Assembly (NCBI GenBank): GCA_023376005.1
Contig: CM042147.1
Span: forward strand, 124,937,837-125,001,836
From: Doryteuthis pealeii
Lineage: Eukaryota > Mollusca > Cephalopoda > Myopsida > Loliginidae
Length of the DNA: 64,000 bases
Direction of reading: 5' to 3'
Below are positions 43,320-54,598 of the stretch, one piece after another (position 1 is the stretch's first letter; each line of letters opens with the position of its first letter). Position numbers and translations under genes: made by a program. The notes beneath the pieces were generated by a model. The model did no database searches. It saw only the letters and a list, made by a program, of their open reading frames with translations, and was not told where the DNA came from.

Positions 43320-43575
43320 ATTTGCAGTCGTCATCGTCGGAATGGCCTAAAGTCGGTATCAGCCAAGCAACGAGGGAGTCTATCCCCTTTTCACTAGCGC
43401 TAGACCAAGGAGATTGTTTGGGTGCCTGAGTCGTAGCGCCACTCCTAACATCAGCTCCTCACTTTACCGCACATATCCATGTGCTACTCATACGCTGAGT
43501 TGGCGAGGGCCGGAATCGAACTAGGAACCTCGAGGTTCCCAGCTGGACACTCTAACGACTGAGCTCAGCCATGGG
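43320..43575 (-). mobile_element. SINE S2, near complete
   Basis: Minus strand: TGAGCTCAGTCGTTAGAG, B-box side TTCGATTCCGGCCC, GCACATGGATATGTGCG, and the body to AATGGCCTAAAGTCGG on the plus strand. Sits between two S4 copies. Confidence 0.75.
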
Positions 43576-43612
43576 GGGGGGAGACATCTTTAAACATTAA
43601 AAAATACAACAG

Positions 43613-43855
43613 CTGAGAGTCTCCGTCACGCAGTGGCTAATGTGATATACCGTGACATCTTAGTAAACGAGTTCGAACTCCAATCGCGTAATTATGTTCA
43701 CTTTTGGAGTAATACTCTTGGGAAGGGTATGAACCCCTAATCCATTTAACTATAGGTTAAATAGTACCAGTACTTTTCTTCCACAACGATTGTGTTGGTT
43801 TTAGATAACCCGCGAATGTTAATATACCATTAAACAAAGAAACAAAACAAAACCA
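43613..43855 (+). mobile_element. tRNA-derived SINE family S4, second copy
   Basis: CACGCAGTGGCTAATGTG (A-box side), ACGAGTTCGAACTCCAATC (B-box), CTTGGGAAGGGTATG, TATACCATTAAACAAAG, AAACAAAACAAAACC tail. B-box better kept than in the first copy. Confidence 0.7.
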
Positions 43856-44382
43856 AGCTTAGTTTTATTCTCCTTAAGGACAGGAATACGAGGCACCCAG
43901 TGAGAATCTAGCTCAATACAATGATTTGCTAACCTAGTTCATTCTCCAATAGACATTAGAATCTGTGGGTTGATCGTTTTTTGGGTTTTTTGGCGGTTTT
44001 TTTTTTTTTGGTTTTTTCATATTGCTTGGAGATATAGTTAGACATTGAGTAAGAATGCGGTCTCCTTATTTCAACAATGTGGTCTGAGCACTACCACCTC
44101 CACAAAAATGCGCTTGACACATCAAAATCCCGAACAGAGTATGAATTCTTTTTCTACGCCCGTCCATCTGTGGGTCCTTCTAACTGGGTGTGTGGGGGTT
44201 CCACCCCACGGAATGCTAACTAGTTGTTTTATATTTATCCCCTAGGCCAGCAGACACGTAATAATGTCGTCTACTATAGCACATAGCTACTTATCTTCAA
44301 CGCAAAGTAAAAAGAAAAAAAATGAGAAGATTGTAATGCGCCAATCTTCTAAACGGTGATTGCAGTCGAAATAGTAAGTAAA

Positions 44383-44622
44383 GTCGTCGGGGCGGTCTAA
44401 TGTTAGTATCAACCACACACCGAGGGAGTCTATCTCTTTTTCAATAGCGCTATACCAAGTAGATTATTTTAGCATCTGAGTTGGTACCCCACGTCTATCA
44501 TCAGCTCCTGACTTTACCCACAGATCCCTGTGCTTACTCTACGCTTGATTTGGTAGGGCCAGTACCGAACGTAGAAACTTGTGGGTTTCTAGCGAACGCT
44601 TCTACCGACTAGCTAAACCTGA
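44383..44622 (-). mobile_element. SINE S2
   Basis: Minus strand; A-box end AGCTAGTCGGTAGAAGCG, body with GCGCTATTGAAAAAG. Diverged. A second S2 head fragment lies at 44,935-44,975. Confidence 0.65.
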
Positions 44623-44759
44623 GCCCTATGTGGAAGTCCTGAGAGCGTCTAAATGCCGAAACGTTTGCATCATCGACAATAAACATCCAGTTTCATTAAC
44701 ATCCCCTTTGTACTACTTGCTCCACATATTGTCGATAAAACCGCCTCATATTTCTCCCA

Positions 44760-44762
<3 letters not shown>

Positions 44763-44850
<88 letters not shown>
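44763..44850. repeat. (TA)n microsatellite
   Basis: Nearly 90 bp of TA with one interruption. The block after it (GGCTACAGAATTTATGCTA, to ~44,895) is related to 3,853-3,890, which also follows (TA)n. Confidence 0.93.
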
Positions 44851-44852
<2 letters not shown>

Positions 44853-44999
44853 CTACAGAATTTATGCTACCATGAAAAACCGTATATTTTATAAAATTTG
44901 AGTTGTGAAAGCCGTATCGACCAAAATCTTGTGATTCCACCGAAACACTCTACCGACTGAGCTAAACCGCCCAGTCGAAATTACTGACCTTAATTTTGA

Positions 45000-46040
45000 T
45001 CGAGCAGTATCTTCTAGTAAATATTCAGCCTGGAGGGCACTACGCCTTTTATCTTATATCTTTCAGCGACCACTCAGGCTGGAAATGTTAAATGATAGGA
45101 GGACTCGCACTACACAAGACGGCGTTGAGTACTTAAAATTTTGTAGAAGGGCGAGTATTACTTGAAGCATTTTGTTAATTTTATTTGTAGAATAAATAAC
45201 ATTTCGTCTTCTATGTACCAAAATAGGATAGATATAAAAAGATTGCAAACAGATACGTGCTATATAAATATACTATATATATATAATATAACATACATAA
45301 CTACATACATACAGAGAGAGAGAGAGAGAGAGAGAAGAGAGAGATGAGAGAGAAAGATGAAAGAATGTGATAGATAAAAAAGAAACATTGAGAAAGAAAG
45401 ATAGAGTGAGAGGTAGGACAGAGGATGAATATAATACCACTTGTTATCATCTTGCAATACCCCCTGGTTAAAAATCAGACCGTCCAAATCGAAATATAAA
45501 AGATGTAAATCCTGAGTATCTGGTGTTGCCTTTCCGCAGAATTCTTCTTTTTTTTATATTAGTGTCATCACCTCAGCTAAATAATAGAGCATTCCATTTT
45601 TATCATAAAGAAAGAAAAGGAAGAAAAAAGACATGCGATAGAAAAAAATATAATAAGAAAGAAAGAAAGAAAGAAGCAAAAAGAAAGTAGGAGAAAGATA
45701 GAGAGAGAGGTAATGGCACTAATCTGTTTCAATCGAACATAATGAAAATAAGGAAAGAAAGAAAAAAAGGTAACAGAGTTTAATAAAGATTGTCATACTT
45801 TTTTTTTTACATATTGAAGTATTTTGAAATAGCTCTTGATGTTAAACATATCAAACTTGAATAATTAAATTAATCATACGGTGATTATACTAAGGTCCTG
45901 CTAGTGTATATATAAACACAATATCAACTAGAAGCATACGGGATTCCTCAACAACAACAATATTATAATATATATATAATTGATAATTTGAATTCATATT
46001 ACCACACCAGACAACTCGGTAAAACACCATTTTGCGACAT
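45000..46040. other. Interval with purine runs, nothing called
   Basis: (GA)n at 45,312-45,350 and GAAA-rich stretches at 45,600-45,780. AT-rich remainder without recognised features. Confidence 0.5.
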
Positions 46041-46045
46041 CCGAG

Positions 46046-46087
46046 CACTGGACACTGTTTCGACCTCTTTGGTCTTCATCAGCAGTG
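46046..46087 (-). ncRNA. Hammerhead-like motif, GTC cleavage triplet
   Basis: Minus strand: helix I CACTG (46,087-46,083) with CAGTG (46,050-46,046), 5 perfect bp; CTGATGA (46,082-46,076); one extra A; helix II GACC-AAAGA-GGTC; GAAA (46,061-46,058); helix III AC-AGT-GT; C17 at 46,051. Everything fits a type-I hammerhead except the unpaired A between A9 and helix II. A tail of ~70 bases leads to (TA)n at 45,967-45,980. Confidence 0.6.
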
Positions 46088-46262
46088 AAAATATATAAAA
46101 GTATAATAAAAATAAAAAAGAATAAGAAAGAAGTATATAAATAATAAAGGTAAAAGAGAAAATAACAAAGACTTAAGATTTAGCTTTATAAAGTCTAATT
46201 TACAGGGAGCTAGAACAAAAAAAATGCTAACTCATCACCGAGACTCATTAGATGCGAAATGA

Positions 46263-46362
46263 NNNNNNNNNNNNNNNNNNNNNNNNNNNNNNNNNNNNNN
46301 NNNNNNNNNNNNNNNNNNNNNNNNNNNNNNNNNNNNNNNNNNNNNNNNNNNNNNNNNNNNNN
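46263..46362. other. Assembly gap, 100 N
   Basis: Second 100-N placeholder. No obvious duplication flanks this one. Confidence 0.99.
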
Positions 46363-46493
46363 AAAGAGAGAGATAATTTTTGTACAATATATGTTTATGG
46401 AATATACTTGAGTGCTCTTAGATAAACCACTAATGCTACTTCAATAAACGGAAACGCTGAAGCGATAAGCGGACACGAACACAACACACACAC

Positions 46494-46531
<38 letters not shown>

Positions 46532-46768
46532 GGAATTTGATAATTTGCTTTTGAATCATTGTTATGTAAAGTATATTATTATTTATATTTTTTGAAAGCA
46601 ATTACAATGAGTATATCGTATAAAATTTGATAATTATTGAAAATAATCCGGACAAGCAACCTGGCGAATAATGTGCCCGACGTGGAACACCATACAGCTG
46701 TTTCAACTTTATTAAAGTTTCAACGCATTGTAATTGGCTTCAAAAATATAAATAATAATATAATTTAT

Positions 46769-46816
<48 letters not shown>

Positions 46817-46820
<4 letters not shown>

Positions 46821-46922
46821 CCAGAACAACAGGAAAGTGGGGATATAACAGAGACAGTTGAATTCAGTTGATATTTCGCCTCTAAATTCAACTGTCTGTG
46901 TTGTTATATCCACACTTTCCTC
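46817..46922. repeat. Short hairpin element
   Basis: Arms ~46,822-46,866 and ~46,876-46,922: GGAAAGTGGGGATATAACA faces TGTTATATCCACACTTTCC; CAGTTGAATT faces AATTCAACTG. It abuts (TA)n at 46,773-46,818. Confidence 0.7.
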
Positions 46923-46974
46923 TATTCTCAAACACATTTCGTCGGATTTATTCAAATCCTTCACTCGTCATATA

Positions 46975-47170
46975 TATATATATAGAGAGAGAGAGACAGT
47001 GACAGAGACAGAGACAGACAGAGACAGAGACAGAGACAGAAAGAAAGAATGAAAGAATGAAAGAAAGAAAGAAAGAGATTTGAACAGGCTGTGAGGGAGA
47101 AAGAAAGATAAAGAGATATAGAGTAAGAAATAAACTGGAAATAGATAGATAGATAGATAGATAGATATCG
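46975..47170. repeat. Purine-rich compound microsatellite
   Basis: (GA)n, (ACAGAG)n, (GAAA)n and (GATA)n in succession. From 47,170 to 48,190 there is single-copy-looking sequence with a poly-T/C run at 47,470-47,517 and no gene support. Confidence 0.88.
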
Positions 47171-47482
47171 AACAGCACTAGGAACTGGAAATGACTCGTC
47201 AAAAATTAATCGACAATCATGCCCACTGTTTTTTACGCCATATTTCCCTGCCTCTTGTGGTTCCTCTTTGCACCTCGCTCATTCCCCACCCCGCCCCCTA
47301 CTCCCCCCACCCCACAAACACACTGTTATCTTGAGACAGAGAAGAAGAAAAAGAAAAAAAACAAAAAAAAAAAAACATTTCTTAACTTGATGGCCCCTGT
47401 ACTTTGCAGTTACTCTTGTCGAGCGTGACTCTTTACGCGGGAAGAAGTCGACCAGCTCTGAACGTGTTGGTTTTTTCTTTTT

Positions 47483-47514
<32 letters not shown>

Positions 47515-48362
47515 TTTAAATTGTCGATGTCCCGGGGACAGAAAGCCATCACACAATAAAGCCTCCGTTTGGGCTACGACGTCATGATCGGTGATGTAGC
47601 TGTCTGTCAGTGGATCAGCCTGTCACCGGGGACGACATGCTAACGGGCGCCCTGACTGACCTTCTTACTAATCTAGCAAGTTTATCTGTTAGGCATGTCC
47701 GATGGCTCAAAGGGTAACAATATCGTTTCCGGCGCCAACAGTCTGTTTTATTGGAGCCAAATAAAAAAAAAGAACTGTTATACAAGATAAATAGGTGTCC
47801 CTGTTTGGAACACAAGCGCTACATAATCTTCCTATTTTTTGCTCCACCTCAGACGGACAAGGGGAAAGACTCTCTCGTTACCCGGTTGATAAGAACAACA
47901 GGGCTTCTTTATTTATTTATTAAATCTTCTTTTGTTATTGTTATATCCCGAGATGTAGGATATACAGAAATGATAATGTATGCAAATCAGTAATTATAAT
48001 GTACTAACAGTGGATACCCGGCGTCGCCTGGGAAGAGTGGGATTTTTTAAAGTTAGTCCCGCAGATCCATTATTACTGAATCGTGAGTTGAATCCTCGTA
48101 GGATGCCCCAATTTAAATCGAGCGGAAAATGTATAAGCCTAACTTGGAAAGTCAGTGCCGAGAACACAGACAACCGAGTCAATGGGGGTGGGAAGGGGAG
48201 ATGTAGAATAATCAAACTAAGCTCCAATTACCGTCGAATTGGTGAGACAATGCAACAAGTAGTCGTAACTTAATATGAACCTATCTTATCTGATTTTAGA
48301 GGAGGGGTTATAATTTTCTTATTTTGTCTCTAAATTAAGGCCACTCAAATATCAAATATTAA

Positions 48363-48980
48363 ATCTTGTTTTGTTATAATGGAGTTTGTGTGTTTTTCTG
48401 TCTGTAACCGAAACTATATTACGACCCAAGTTACGATTCCCTTAGTTATTTACATAACATTCTCTATTATTTTATTTTTTATTAAACCTCAATTATTAAT
48501 AAAATTGTTTTACATTATTAATACTGTTGACCATAACTTATATCATTCAATTGTGTTTATATATACACCAAAATAGCGGTTTACAGTGTGAACGAGAAGG
48601 CTAATTTGCATATTGATCTTTAAAAAATTGATTTTGATAAATATGTGCTTAGTATTATTGACTTCTAATTGTTTGGTTTTATCTTAATGAATATGAGCAA
48701 AAATCTCGGGAATAAATCCATTAAAAAGAACAAATAACTATAATTTTATTCTTTACTTCCTATTTTAACTAAATAGTTAAATTAAGAAACTTTAGCAATG
48801 AAAGACGGGACTGATGGAAGAGAAAGTTTCAGTTGTTCTTTTGTTTGATTATACTCCCCCTGTTTTAAATCTTTTTATCTGCATTCTTATTTAGTTTCAT
48901 TAGTCTTTCTAATTCAATATAATATTTTCTTATATCAAAAATTAAATATTATGCACCCTCCGGGTGCATATATTGTCTAG
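48363..48980 (+). mobile_element. Helitron-like element H, complete non-autonomous copy
   Basis: 618 bp between A (48,362) and T (48,981). 5' end TCTTGTTTTGTTATAATGG. 3' end: hairpin TGCACCC-TC-CGGGTGCA near 48,953-48,968, then CTAG at 48,977-48,980. No terminal inverted repeats, no coding frame. A second copy on the other strand is at 60,320-60,975 with the same ends. Insertion between A and T plus the 3' hairpin/CTAG are the diagnostic Helitron features. Confidence 0.85.
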
Positions 48981-48984
48981 TTGA

Positions 48985-49245
48985 TTCTAATGTTCATAAT
49001 ACAATGTGTTGCCCCCACCCAGTCTGTGGGATTTAGGATACGCTGGCAATATCCGCTGTAAAGGAATAAAACGTCCCCAAAAAAGGGGGTCCTTGGCATG
49101 ACACTGAACTGCATCTGATGGTGAGGATCCTGTTCTGGAGGTCTGAGAAGTGTGGGGTACCACTTCATTATTATAACTCCCAGGTCCACTCAGACTCTGA
49201 GTGGTAGTACCTGTTAGAGTCCTATCTATAGGTCAAATTAATCTG
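48985..49245 (-). mobile_element. Element X fragment
   Basis: Minus-strand X pieces: CCATCTATGGGTTAAAT-like end at 49,224-49,240 and the GGATACGCTGGC block at 49,036. Begins TTGATTCTAATGTTCATAAT, a phrase repeated at 49,495. Confidence 0.6.
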
Positions 49246-49249
49246 TTTA

Positions 49250-49480
49250 AAAACTGTATTCGATAGGAATACTTGAGTTGCCTGAATCGGTAGAACATCC
49301 GTCTAGCAACCACAAGGCTCTGGATTCGATACCGCCTCTTGTCAAAGCGCATGAGTAGTGCGGCTTTGATCTGATCAGTAAAGTGGGGAGCTGAGAGTAG
49401 GTGTGGCACTCCACTTGAAATGTAAAACAATCTCCCTAGCGCTAGTGAGCTTACTGTCCGGCTGATACCAACAGTATATC
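49250..49480 (+). mobile_element. SINE S2, diverged
   Basis: GAATCGGTAGAACATCCG (A-box side), CAAGGCTCTGGATTCGATACC (B-box side, 20 bases shown in part), CATGAGTAGTGCGG. Lies between two X fragments. Confidence 0.65.
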
Positions 49481-49494
49481 ACTCTACTTATTAC

Positions 49495-49745
49495 ATTGAT
49501 TCTAATGTTCATAATACGATATGTTTCACCCGCCGTGTCGGGGGGTTTAGAATACGCTGACTGTATCCACTGCAGAGGTGTAAGCCCCCCCCCCAAGGTG
49601 GTGTCCTGGTTATGACACTAAAATGTATCTAATGGTGAGGATCTACTTCTGGAGATCTTCGTAGTGTGGAGTACCACTTCATTATCATTACCTCCAGATA
49701 CACTCTGACCCGGAGTGGTACATGTTATTCCAATATATGGATCAA
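49495..49745 (-). mobile_element. Element X fragment
   Basis: Second minus-strand X fragment starting at TTGATTCTAATGTTCATAAT, with GGTTTAGAATACGCTGAC and CACTCTGACCCGGAGTGG. Confidence 0.6.
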
Positions 49746-49746
49746 A

Positions 49747-50035
49747 CGGAGTCGCGTGGTATAACGGTTAATTAGGAAATTTACTCGTTGACCCGAGTTC
49801 AAATACTGAACGAGGCTGTTTGGATTTCAAATAGCGCTAATATCTTTGGAAAGGTATGAATCCAACTATTCTCCATCCAACTTTGATTAGATAGTAGGAC
49901 AGACTGGACTCTTTAACCTTGGATAGGTAACCAGTCTAGGAGAAGGAAAACTGTGAATTCAAACCTGTTAACCTTCGCTTAAGAAATTGACCTTGTGTCA
50001 CATCCTGCTCGTGCAGAAGGGTTGGTGAATATATA
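49747..50035 (+). mobile_element. tRNA-derived SINE family S1, complete
   Basis: A-box GTGGTATAACGGTTAA, B-box GAGTTCAAATACTGAACG, full body and 3' end CTGCTCGTGCAGAAGGG followed by (TA)n at 50,050-50,075. Confidence 0.83.
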
Positions 50036-50037
50036 TT

Positions 50038-50078
<41 letters not shown>

Positions 50079-50081
50079 AAG

Positions 50082-50275
50082 ACATTTGCAAAGAAAAAAG
50101 GGTTAATACCGGGTTCGTAGCGATTATGGTCCATTTCTACCCGTGGGTATCTGAGACTCGATGAGTTCCTTGAATAAAAAAGTGATCTGAAGAAACTCGT
50201 CTGGTCTCAAATACCCACGGGTGGAAATGGACCATAATCGCTACAAACCCGGTATTAACCCTTTTTTCTTTGCAA
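50082..50275. mobile_element. Foldback element beside (TA)n
   Basis: Arms ~50,082-50,158 and ~50,203-50,275: AAAAAGGGTTAATACCGGG faces CCCGGTATTAACCCTTTTT; CCATTTCTACCCGTGGGTAT faces ATACCCACGGGTGGAAATGG. Loop ~45 bp. Confidence 0.78.
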
Positions 50276-50410
50276 ATTCCTTTCCTCTGTTTATATAAAA
50301 AAAATAAACATTGAGCTCTCAAATGTAACCTGAACTTTGGAGCACCCAACTGTTGAGGAAAGGACAAGTTTTAGAATCATCTAATACCAAAAGACTTGCT
50401 ACCCACCAAA

Positions 50411-50461
<51 letters not shown>

Positions 50462-50699
50462 AAAAAAATTAATCAGAGCATAATGATAATTGTGAACGTT
50501 TTAAGATGTGATTGTTTTTAATCCGGATTCAAACATACTGACATACTAGTTTCACTCACACGACTACAATTTGTTATAAATATGACGTCACTAAATTATA
50601 GACTAAGAAAATGAAAAAGAGGCTGCAGACTTAGAAAGTGTCAAGAAAAGATGAACCACCTCATGTATATGAATGATATTAAGAAATTTGGTGTTGGAT

Positions 50700-51410
50700 T
50701 ATTTTGGTAATATAAGGTGTGCTGAAGTCCACCACTCAAACTTATAGACTCTGCGTCGGAGCGTGGATGAGAGCCAGCCAATCAACACGCTCGAATACGT
50801 GGTTAGTTAACTATTTAATTGCCAATTTGAAGGCCGTTCATTTGTACGTATTCACCGTGGACGAACGGATCAGAAACCAAGAAACAACCAAAGGATTCTA
50901 CCTAACACTAAGGAACACCGACGAACAACAAAGGATTCTGCCTAATACTAAGGAATACAAGGATTCTACTTAACACTAAGGAACACAAGGTCCACTCTAA
51001 CCCAGAGTGATAGTCTCTGTTAATCATAGGACAAATAGATCTATTTAGAAATTAATAGTATGTTGGAATATTTTTGTGATATAAGGTGTGCTGTAGCCCA
51101 CCACTTAAACTTATAGATTCTGTATGGGCATGTGGATTAAAGCCAGCAAATCAACATGCTTGAATACGTGGTTAGTTAACTATTTAATCGTCAATCTTGA
51201 AAGCCGTTCATTTGTACGTATTCACCCCGGACAAACGGATCAGCAACCAAGAACAACCAAAGGATTCTACCTTAACTCTAAGAAAACACCTAGGAACAAC
51301 AAAGATTCTGCCTACACTAAGGAACACAAGGATTCTACTTAACACTAAGGAACACCGACGAACAACAAAGGATTCTGCCTAACACTAAGGAACAGTGATT
51401 CTTGAAACGG
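50700..51410 (+). repeat. Tandem ~360-bp duplication containing a short minisatellite
   Basis: 50,700-51,000 and 51,060-51,400 are two copies (ATAAGGTGTGCTG, CTTATAGACTCTG, AATACGTGGTTAGTTAACTA). Each ends in degenerate repeats of GGATTCTACCTAACACTAAG and GAACACCGACGAACAACAA, 2-4 units. The frames over it (ending in KEYKDST) come from the minisatellite. Confidence 0.75.
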
Positions 51411-51584
51411 TCACAATTATCATTATGCTCTGATGAAGATTTTTTTGATGTAATCGAAATATTGGCAATTTAAGCAATGCAAAAGTTGTAAAAATAAATT
51501 CAATTGAACAACATCTGTGCTTTTTTCATATCATTTTATCTATACATATACCGTCGGATTCATTTCCTTACTCTTAACTAATAT

Positions 51585-51589
<5 letters not shown>

Positions 51590-51625
<36 letters not shown>

Positions 51626-51800
51626 GGTTTTTATGGGTCCAACGGGAGAAACATAGATATTTTATAAAAAAAAAGGTTTGCAAAAAGGATTATGTTTTTT
51701 TTTTCTTTAAATTTTTTTATTAACTTACATATGAATGCGACACGTGTTTCTGATCTGTTGTCTTCTTCAGGCATTGAATTATTATTTTGGCAGAATATGT
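51590..51800 (-). mobile_element. Hammerhead-like tail module
   Basis: Minus strand core 51,775-51,734: helix I AATGC with GCATT (5 bp), CTGAAGA (51,770-51,764), a poorly paired helix II, GAAA (51,750-51,747), palindrome ACACGTGT (51,747-51,740), C17 (51,739). About 115 bases then reach (TA)n at 51,590-51,621. Same family as 12,000-12,200. Confidence 0.6.
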
Positions 51801-51901
51801 CCGATATTTGATAGGTTGTGTGTGTTTTTGTAACTTTTTATTATAATGGTTGTGTAATAACGGTTGAACGCTACGTTATTTTTTTCAATCCTTGCGTGCG
51901 A

Positions 51902-51933
51902 TTATATATATATATATATATATACATATATAT

Positions 51934-51988
<55 letters not shown>

Positions 51989-52053
51989 ATAATAATAATA
52001 ATATATATATATATATATATATATATTATTATATAATATTATTATATATATAT

Positions 52054-52090
<37 letters not shown>

Positions 52091-52091
52091 G
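51902..52091. repeat. (TA)n with (CATA) and (ATA) interruptions
   Basis: About 190 bp of almost pure AT dinucleotide DNA. Frames over it encode Ile/Tyr repeats and are not genes. Confidence 0.95.
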
Positions 52092-52380
52092 ATATTAGTA
52101 TATATTCGAATGAGTATACATATTCGAATTACTTCTCAACATAACTTTACAAAGGTAAGACGTTATTTTATCTTCTCCAATATTTTTATATAATAATTTA
52201 TTAATTCAATGCTTCAATAGAGATTCCCATAGAAGTGAAAGGGTTTTTTTTTTCTGTTAATGACTTCTCTCAAAAGTTATTATTATTATTTTTCTTTTGG
52301 GAGAGATCCCTCGGAAAATATATTTTTCATTTATTCTATTCAATCCATTCATTTTTTTATTATATTCATTAATTGCATCA

Positions 52381-52630
52381 ATTTAGCTCAGTCGGTAGAG
52401 CGTTCGGCTAAAACCACAAGGTTCCTAGTTCGATGCCGGTCCTCGCCAACTCAGTGTATGAGTAGCACAGGGATCTGTGCGGTAAAGTAAGGAGCTGATG
52501 GTAAGTGTGGCACTCCACCTCAGACACCAAAACAATCTCCTTGGTCTAGCGCTATTGAAAAGGGGATAGACTCCCTCACTGACTGGCTGATACCGACTTT
52601 AGGCCGACCCGACGACTTTACTTTACTAAC
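52381..52630 (+). mobile_element. tRNA-derived SINE family S2, complete
   Basis: A-box TAGCTCAGTCGGTAGAGCG, B-box GGTTCCTAGTTCGATGCCGG, then CAGTGTATGAGTAGCACAGG, GGAGCTGATGGTAAGTG, TTGGTCTAGCGCTATTG and the 3' end CCCGACGACTTTACTTTAC. About 245 bp. The tRNA-like region does not close a proper acceptor stem. Confidence 0.85.
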
Positions 52631-52638
52631 TATACTTT

Positions 52639-52683
<45 letters not shown>

Positions 52684-52851
52684 GAAGTAGTCAAACAATG
52701 TGTTTGAAATGGCGAAGGCCGACAATTTGTCGGAGATTATGTGCTTAATTAAAGTCATACCTAATTTGTTAATTAATTAATCATAATTAAATGAATTAGG
52801 CGTTCATATCGGTTTAAATGTAAAGCATAAACAAATCGAGAAAAAGTCAAT

Positions 52852-52893
52852 CTCTGTATGTACATTTCAGCCTATTAGGCCTCATCAGCAGAG
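52852..52893 (-). ncRNA. Hammerhead ribozyme-like, left arm
   Basis: Minus strand: helix I CTCTG/CAGAG (52,893-52,889 with 52,856-52,852), CTGATGA (52,888-52,882), helix II GGCC-TAATA-GGCT, GAAA, helix III palindrome ATGTACAT (52,865-52,858), A17 (52,857). Complete core with no extra base. Confidence 0.78.
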
Positions 52894-53084
52894 CTATAGA
52901 CAGGGCAGTGCTTTGTGCGTGATTCGAACCCTACCTGTCAGGCTGACAGGCGGACATTCTAACCAGTACACTAGCTGGCTTCCCTAGAATTACTCGTTTA
53001 TTTTAAACTGATGTGTATATCGCACTTTTTGGGTGACTTATGGCGCGACAGTATGAAGTGGTTAAAGCACTGCCCTGTCTATAG

Positions 53085-53126
53085 CTCTGCTGATGAGGCC
53101 TAATAGGCTGAAATGTACATACAGAG
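53085..53126 (+). ncRNA. Hammerhead ribozyme-like, right arm
   Basis: CTCTG (53,085-53,089) pairs with CAGAG (53,122-53,126). CTGATGA 53,090-53,096; helix II GGCC (53,097-53,100)-TAATA-GGCT (53,106-53,109); GAAA 53,110-53,113; ATGTACAT 53,113-53,120; A17 at 53,121. A at 17 is allowed but is expected to cut more slowly than C. Confidence 0.78.
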
Positions 53127-53269
53127 ATCGACTTTTTCTCGATTTGTTTACGCTTTACATTTAAACTGATATGCACGCCTAATTCATTTAATTATAATTA
53201 ATTAATTAACAAATTAGGTATGACTTTAATTAAGCACATAATCTCCCAAAATATATATATATATATATA

Positions 53270-53305
<36 letters not shown>

Positions 53306-53307
<2 letters not shown>

Positions 53308-54336
53308 CTTATGTATGTATATATAGAAATACATACCAACACAACTAAATTGTACTACATTAAAACCACGCTATTGAAAGTGTCGGTGTACTTGAATTGG
53401 TGATCCCTTAGGAACATCAGCTAACTGTAAGCACATTGTGTCGGACTTATCAAATGTTAGTATTTCCACCCGAAAAAAAAAAACACCAAAAAACAAACAA
53501 AAAAATAACTGCGACATTACTTTCCCGAAAAGCTAATGCTAAGTTTCTTTGCAGAAGAGTACCTGTAAGTTTATGTTTGTGTACCTGTAAGTACGTGTAT
53601 GTAAGTGTCTGCTTTCGCTTTTTGTTTGTACATCCCAGAATGTCTACGTGTGTCCGTCTCCATTATTCTGAACCTTTTTGCGTCTGTGTGAACTTCTCAA
53701 ACTACTTGTAAGCTGGCCTAACTGACATTACCTTTGTTTTTCAATACACTACTAAAAAAGTAACAAGTTGGACTTCTTTTTCTTTATTTTGCTGTTATTT
53801 TTTTTTCTGAGGGGGGGGGGGCTTGTTGTGCGTGTAGAAGGTCTGAGGGTGAGTGTGGCTTTTTGATGCACAGAGGCCAGTCAGACGGAGTCCTCTCTAA
53901 GTCGTCAGCAACGTGTTGAAACTTGTTATTTTCTATCTATCTATCTATCTATCTATTTTCGGAAGCTTGTCAGACACAAAAAAACCATCAAAGGTAAAGG
54001 AAAATTTTATTTTTAAGGTTCATGCCTGCATTACACGCAAGCCATAATTTCCCAACTCTTAACGATGTTTTTCTTAAGGTTTTAGGTAAAGGCATTTCAA
54101 GACATGTTTCCTAAGTCTATGCGAAACATTAGCAACAATTAGATTACCAAATTGAAAATATTTATTAAATAATACAATTGAATCAATCTGCAATTGCAGA
54201 CATAGATTGGACAAGTAACTAAAATATAATCAGGATTATACTTTTAAACTCTAACCGGATACACTAATTATAATTTTGAACAGTAATTAACTTTAATCTG
54301 TAGCAATACAAAGATAAGATTAGAGAATATTTTTTA
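53306..54336. other. Single-copy-looking interval, nothing called
   Basis: Contains a G homopolymer at 53,812 and (CTAT)n at 53,934-53,956. A 91-codon frame (53,436-53,711) is Lys/Thr then Cys/Val-rich, with no domain or second copy; not called. Confidence 0.5.
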
Positions 54337-54598
54337 AAAAAAGGGTAATCCTTAACTTGTTCCTCGTAAATTCCTACCATAAAATAAACTGAACCCTCAT
54401 TTTATGTCTGTGTTTTTGCAATAAATGTTTTATTTTTCTTGCACCCATTATTCTACAATACTGAATATATTTTCTTTATTTACAAACATTTATTGCAAAG
54501 ATATTTAAAACATTTATTGCAAAAACACGGATATAAAATGAGGATTCACTTTATTTTATAGTAGGAATTTACGAGGAACAAGTTAAGGATTACCTAAA
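54337..54598. mobile_element. Foldback element with ~95-bp arms
   Basis: Left arm from GGTAATCCTTAACTTGTTCC, right arm to GGAACAAGTTAAGGATTACC; inner part TTTTTGCAATAAATGTTTTA faces TAAAACATTTATTGCAAAAA. Loop ~60 bp. Single copy here. Confidence 0.8.

Larger units (their letters stand above)
52735..53250. mobile_element. Large palindrome carrying two hammerheads and a tRNA-like loop
   Basis: Arms ~52,735-52,920 and ~53,068-53,250 are inverted copies; GAATTAGGCGTTCATATC at the left end is mirrored as GCACGCCTAATTCATTT at the right. Each arm carries one hammerhead pointing away from the centre. The ~145-bp loop contains, on the minus strand, A-box TAGTGTACTGGTTAGA and B-box AGGGTTCGAATC spaced as in tRNA. 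(TA)n lies on both outer sides. A single-arm relative is at 58,240-58,440. Confidence 0.75.

Noticed and set aside
44640..44680. CTGAGAGCG...CCGAAACG as another hammerhead
   Set aside because: The first core segment is altered (CTGAGAG) and helix II has no good partner; at most a decayed member.
50190..50215. CTGAAGAAACTC in the loop of the 50-kb foldback
   Set aside because: There is no room for helix II before GAAAC; chance match.
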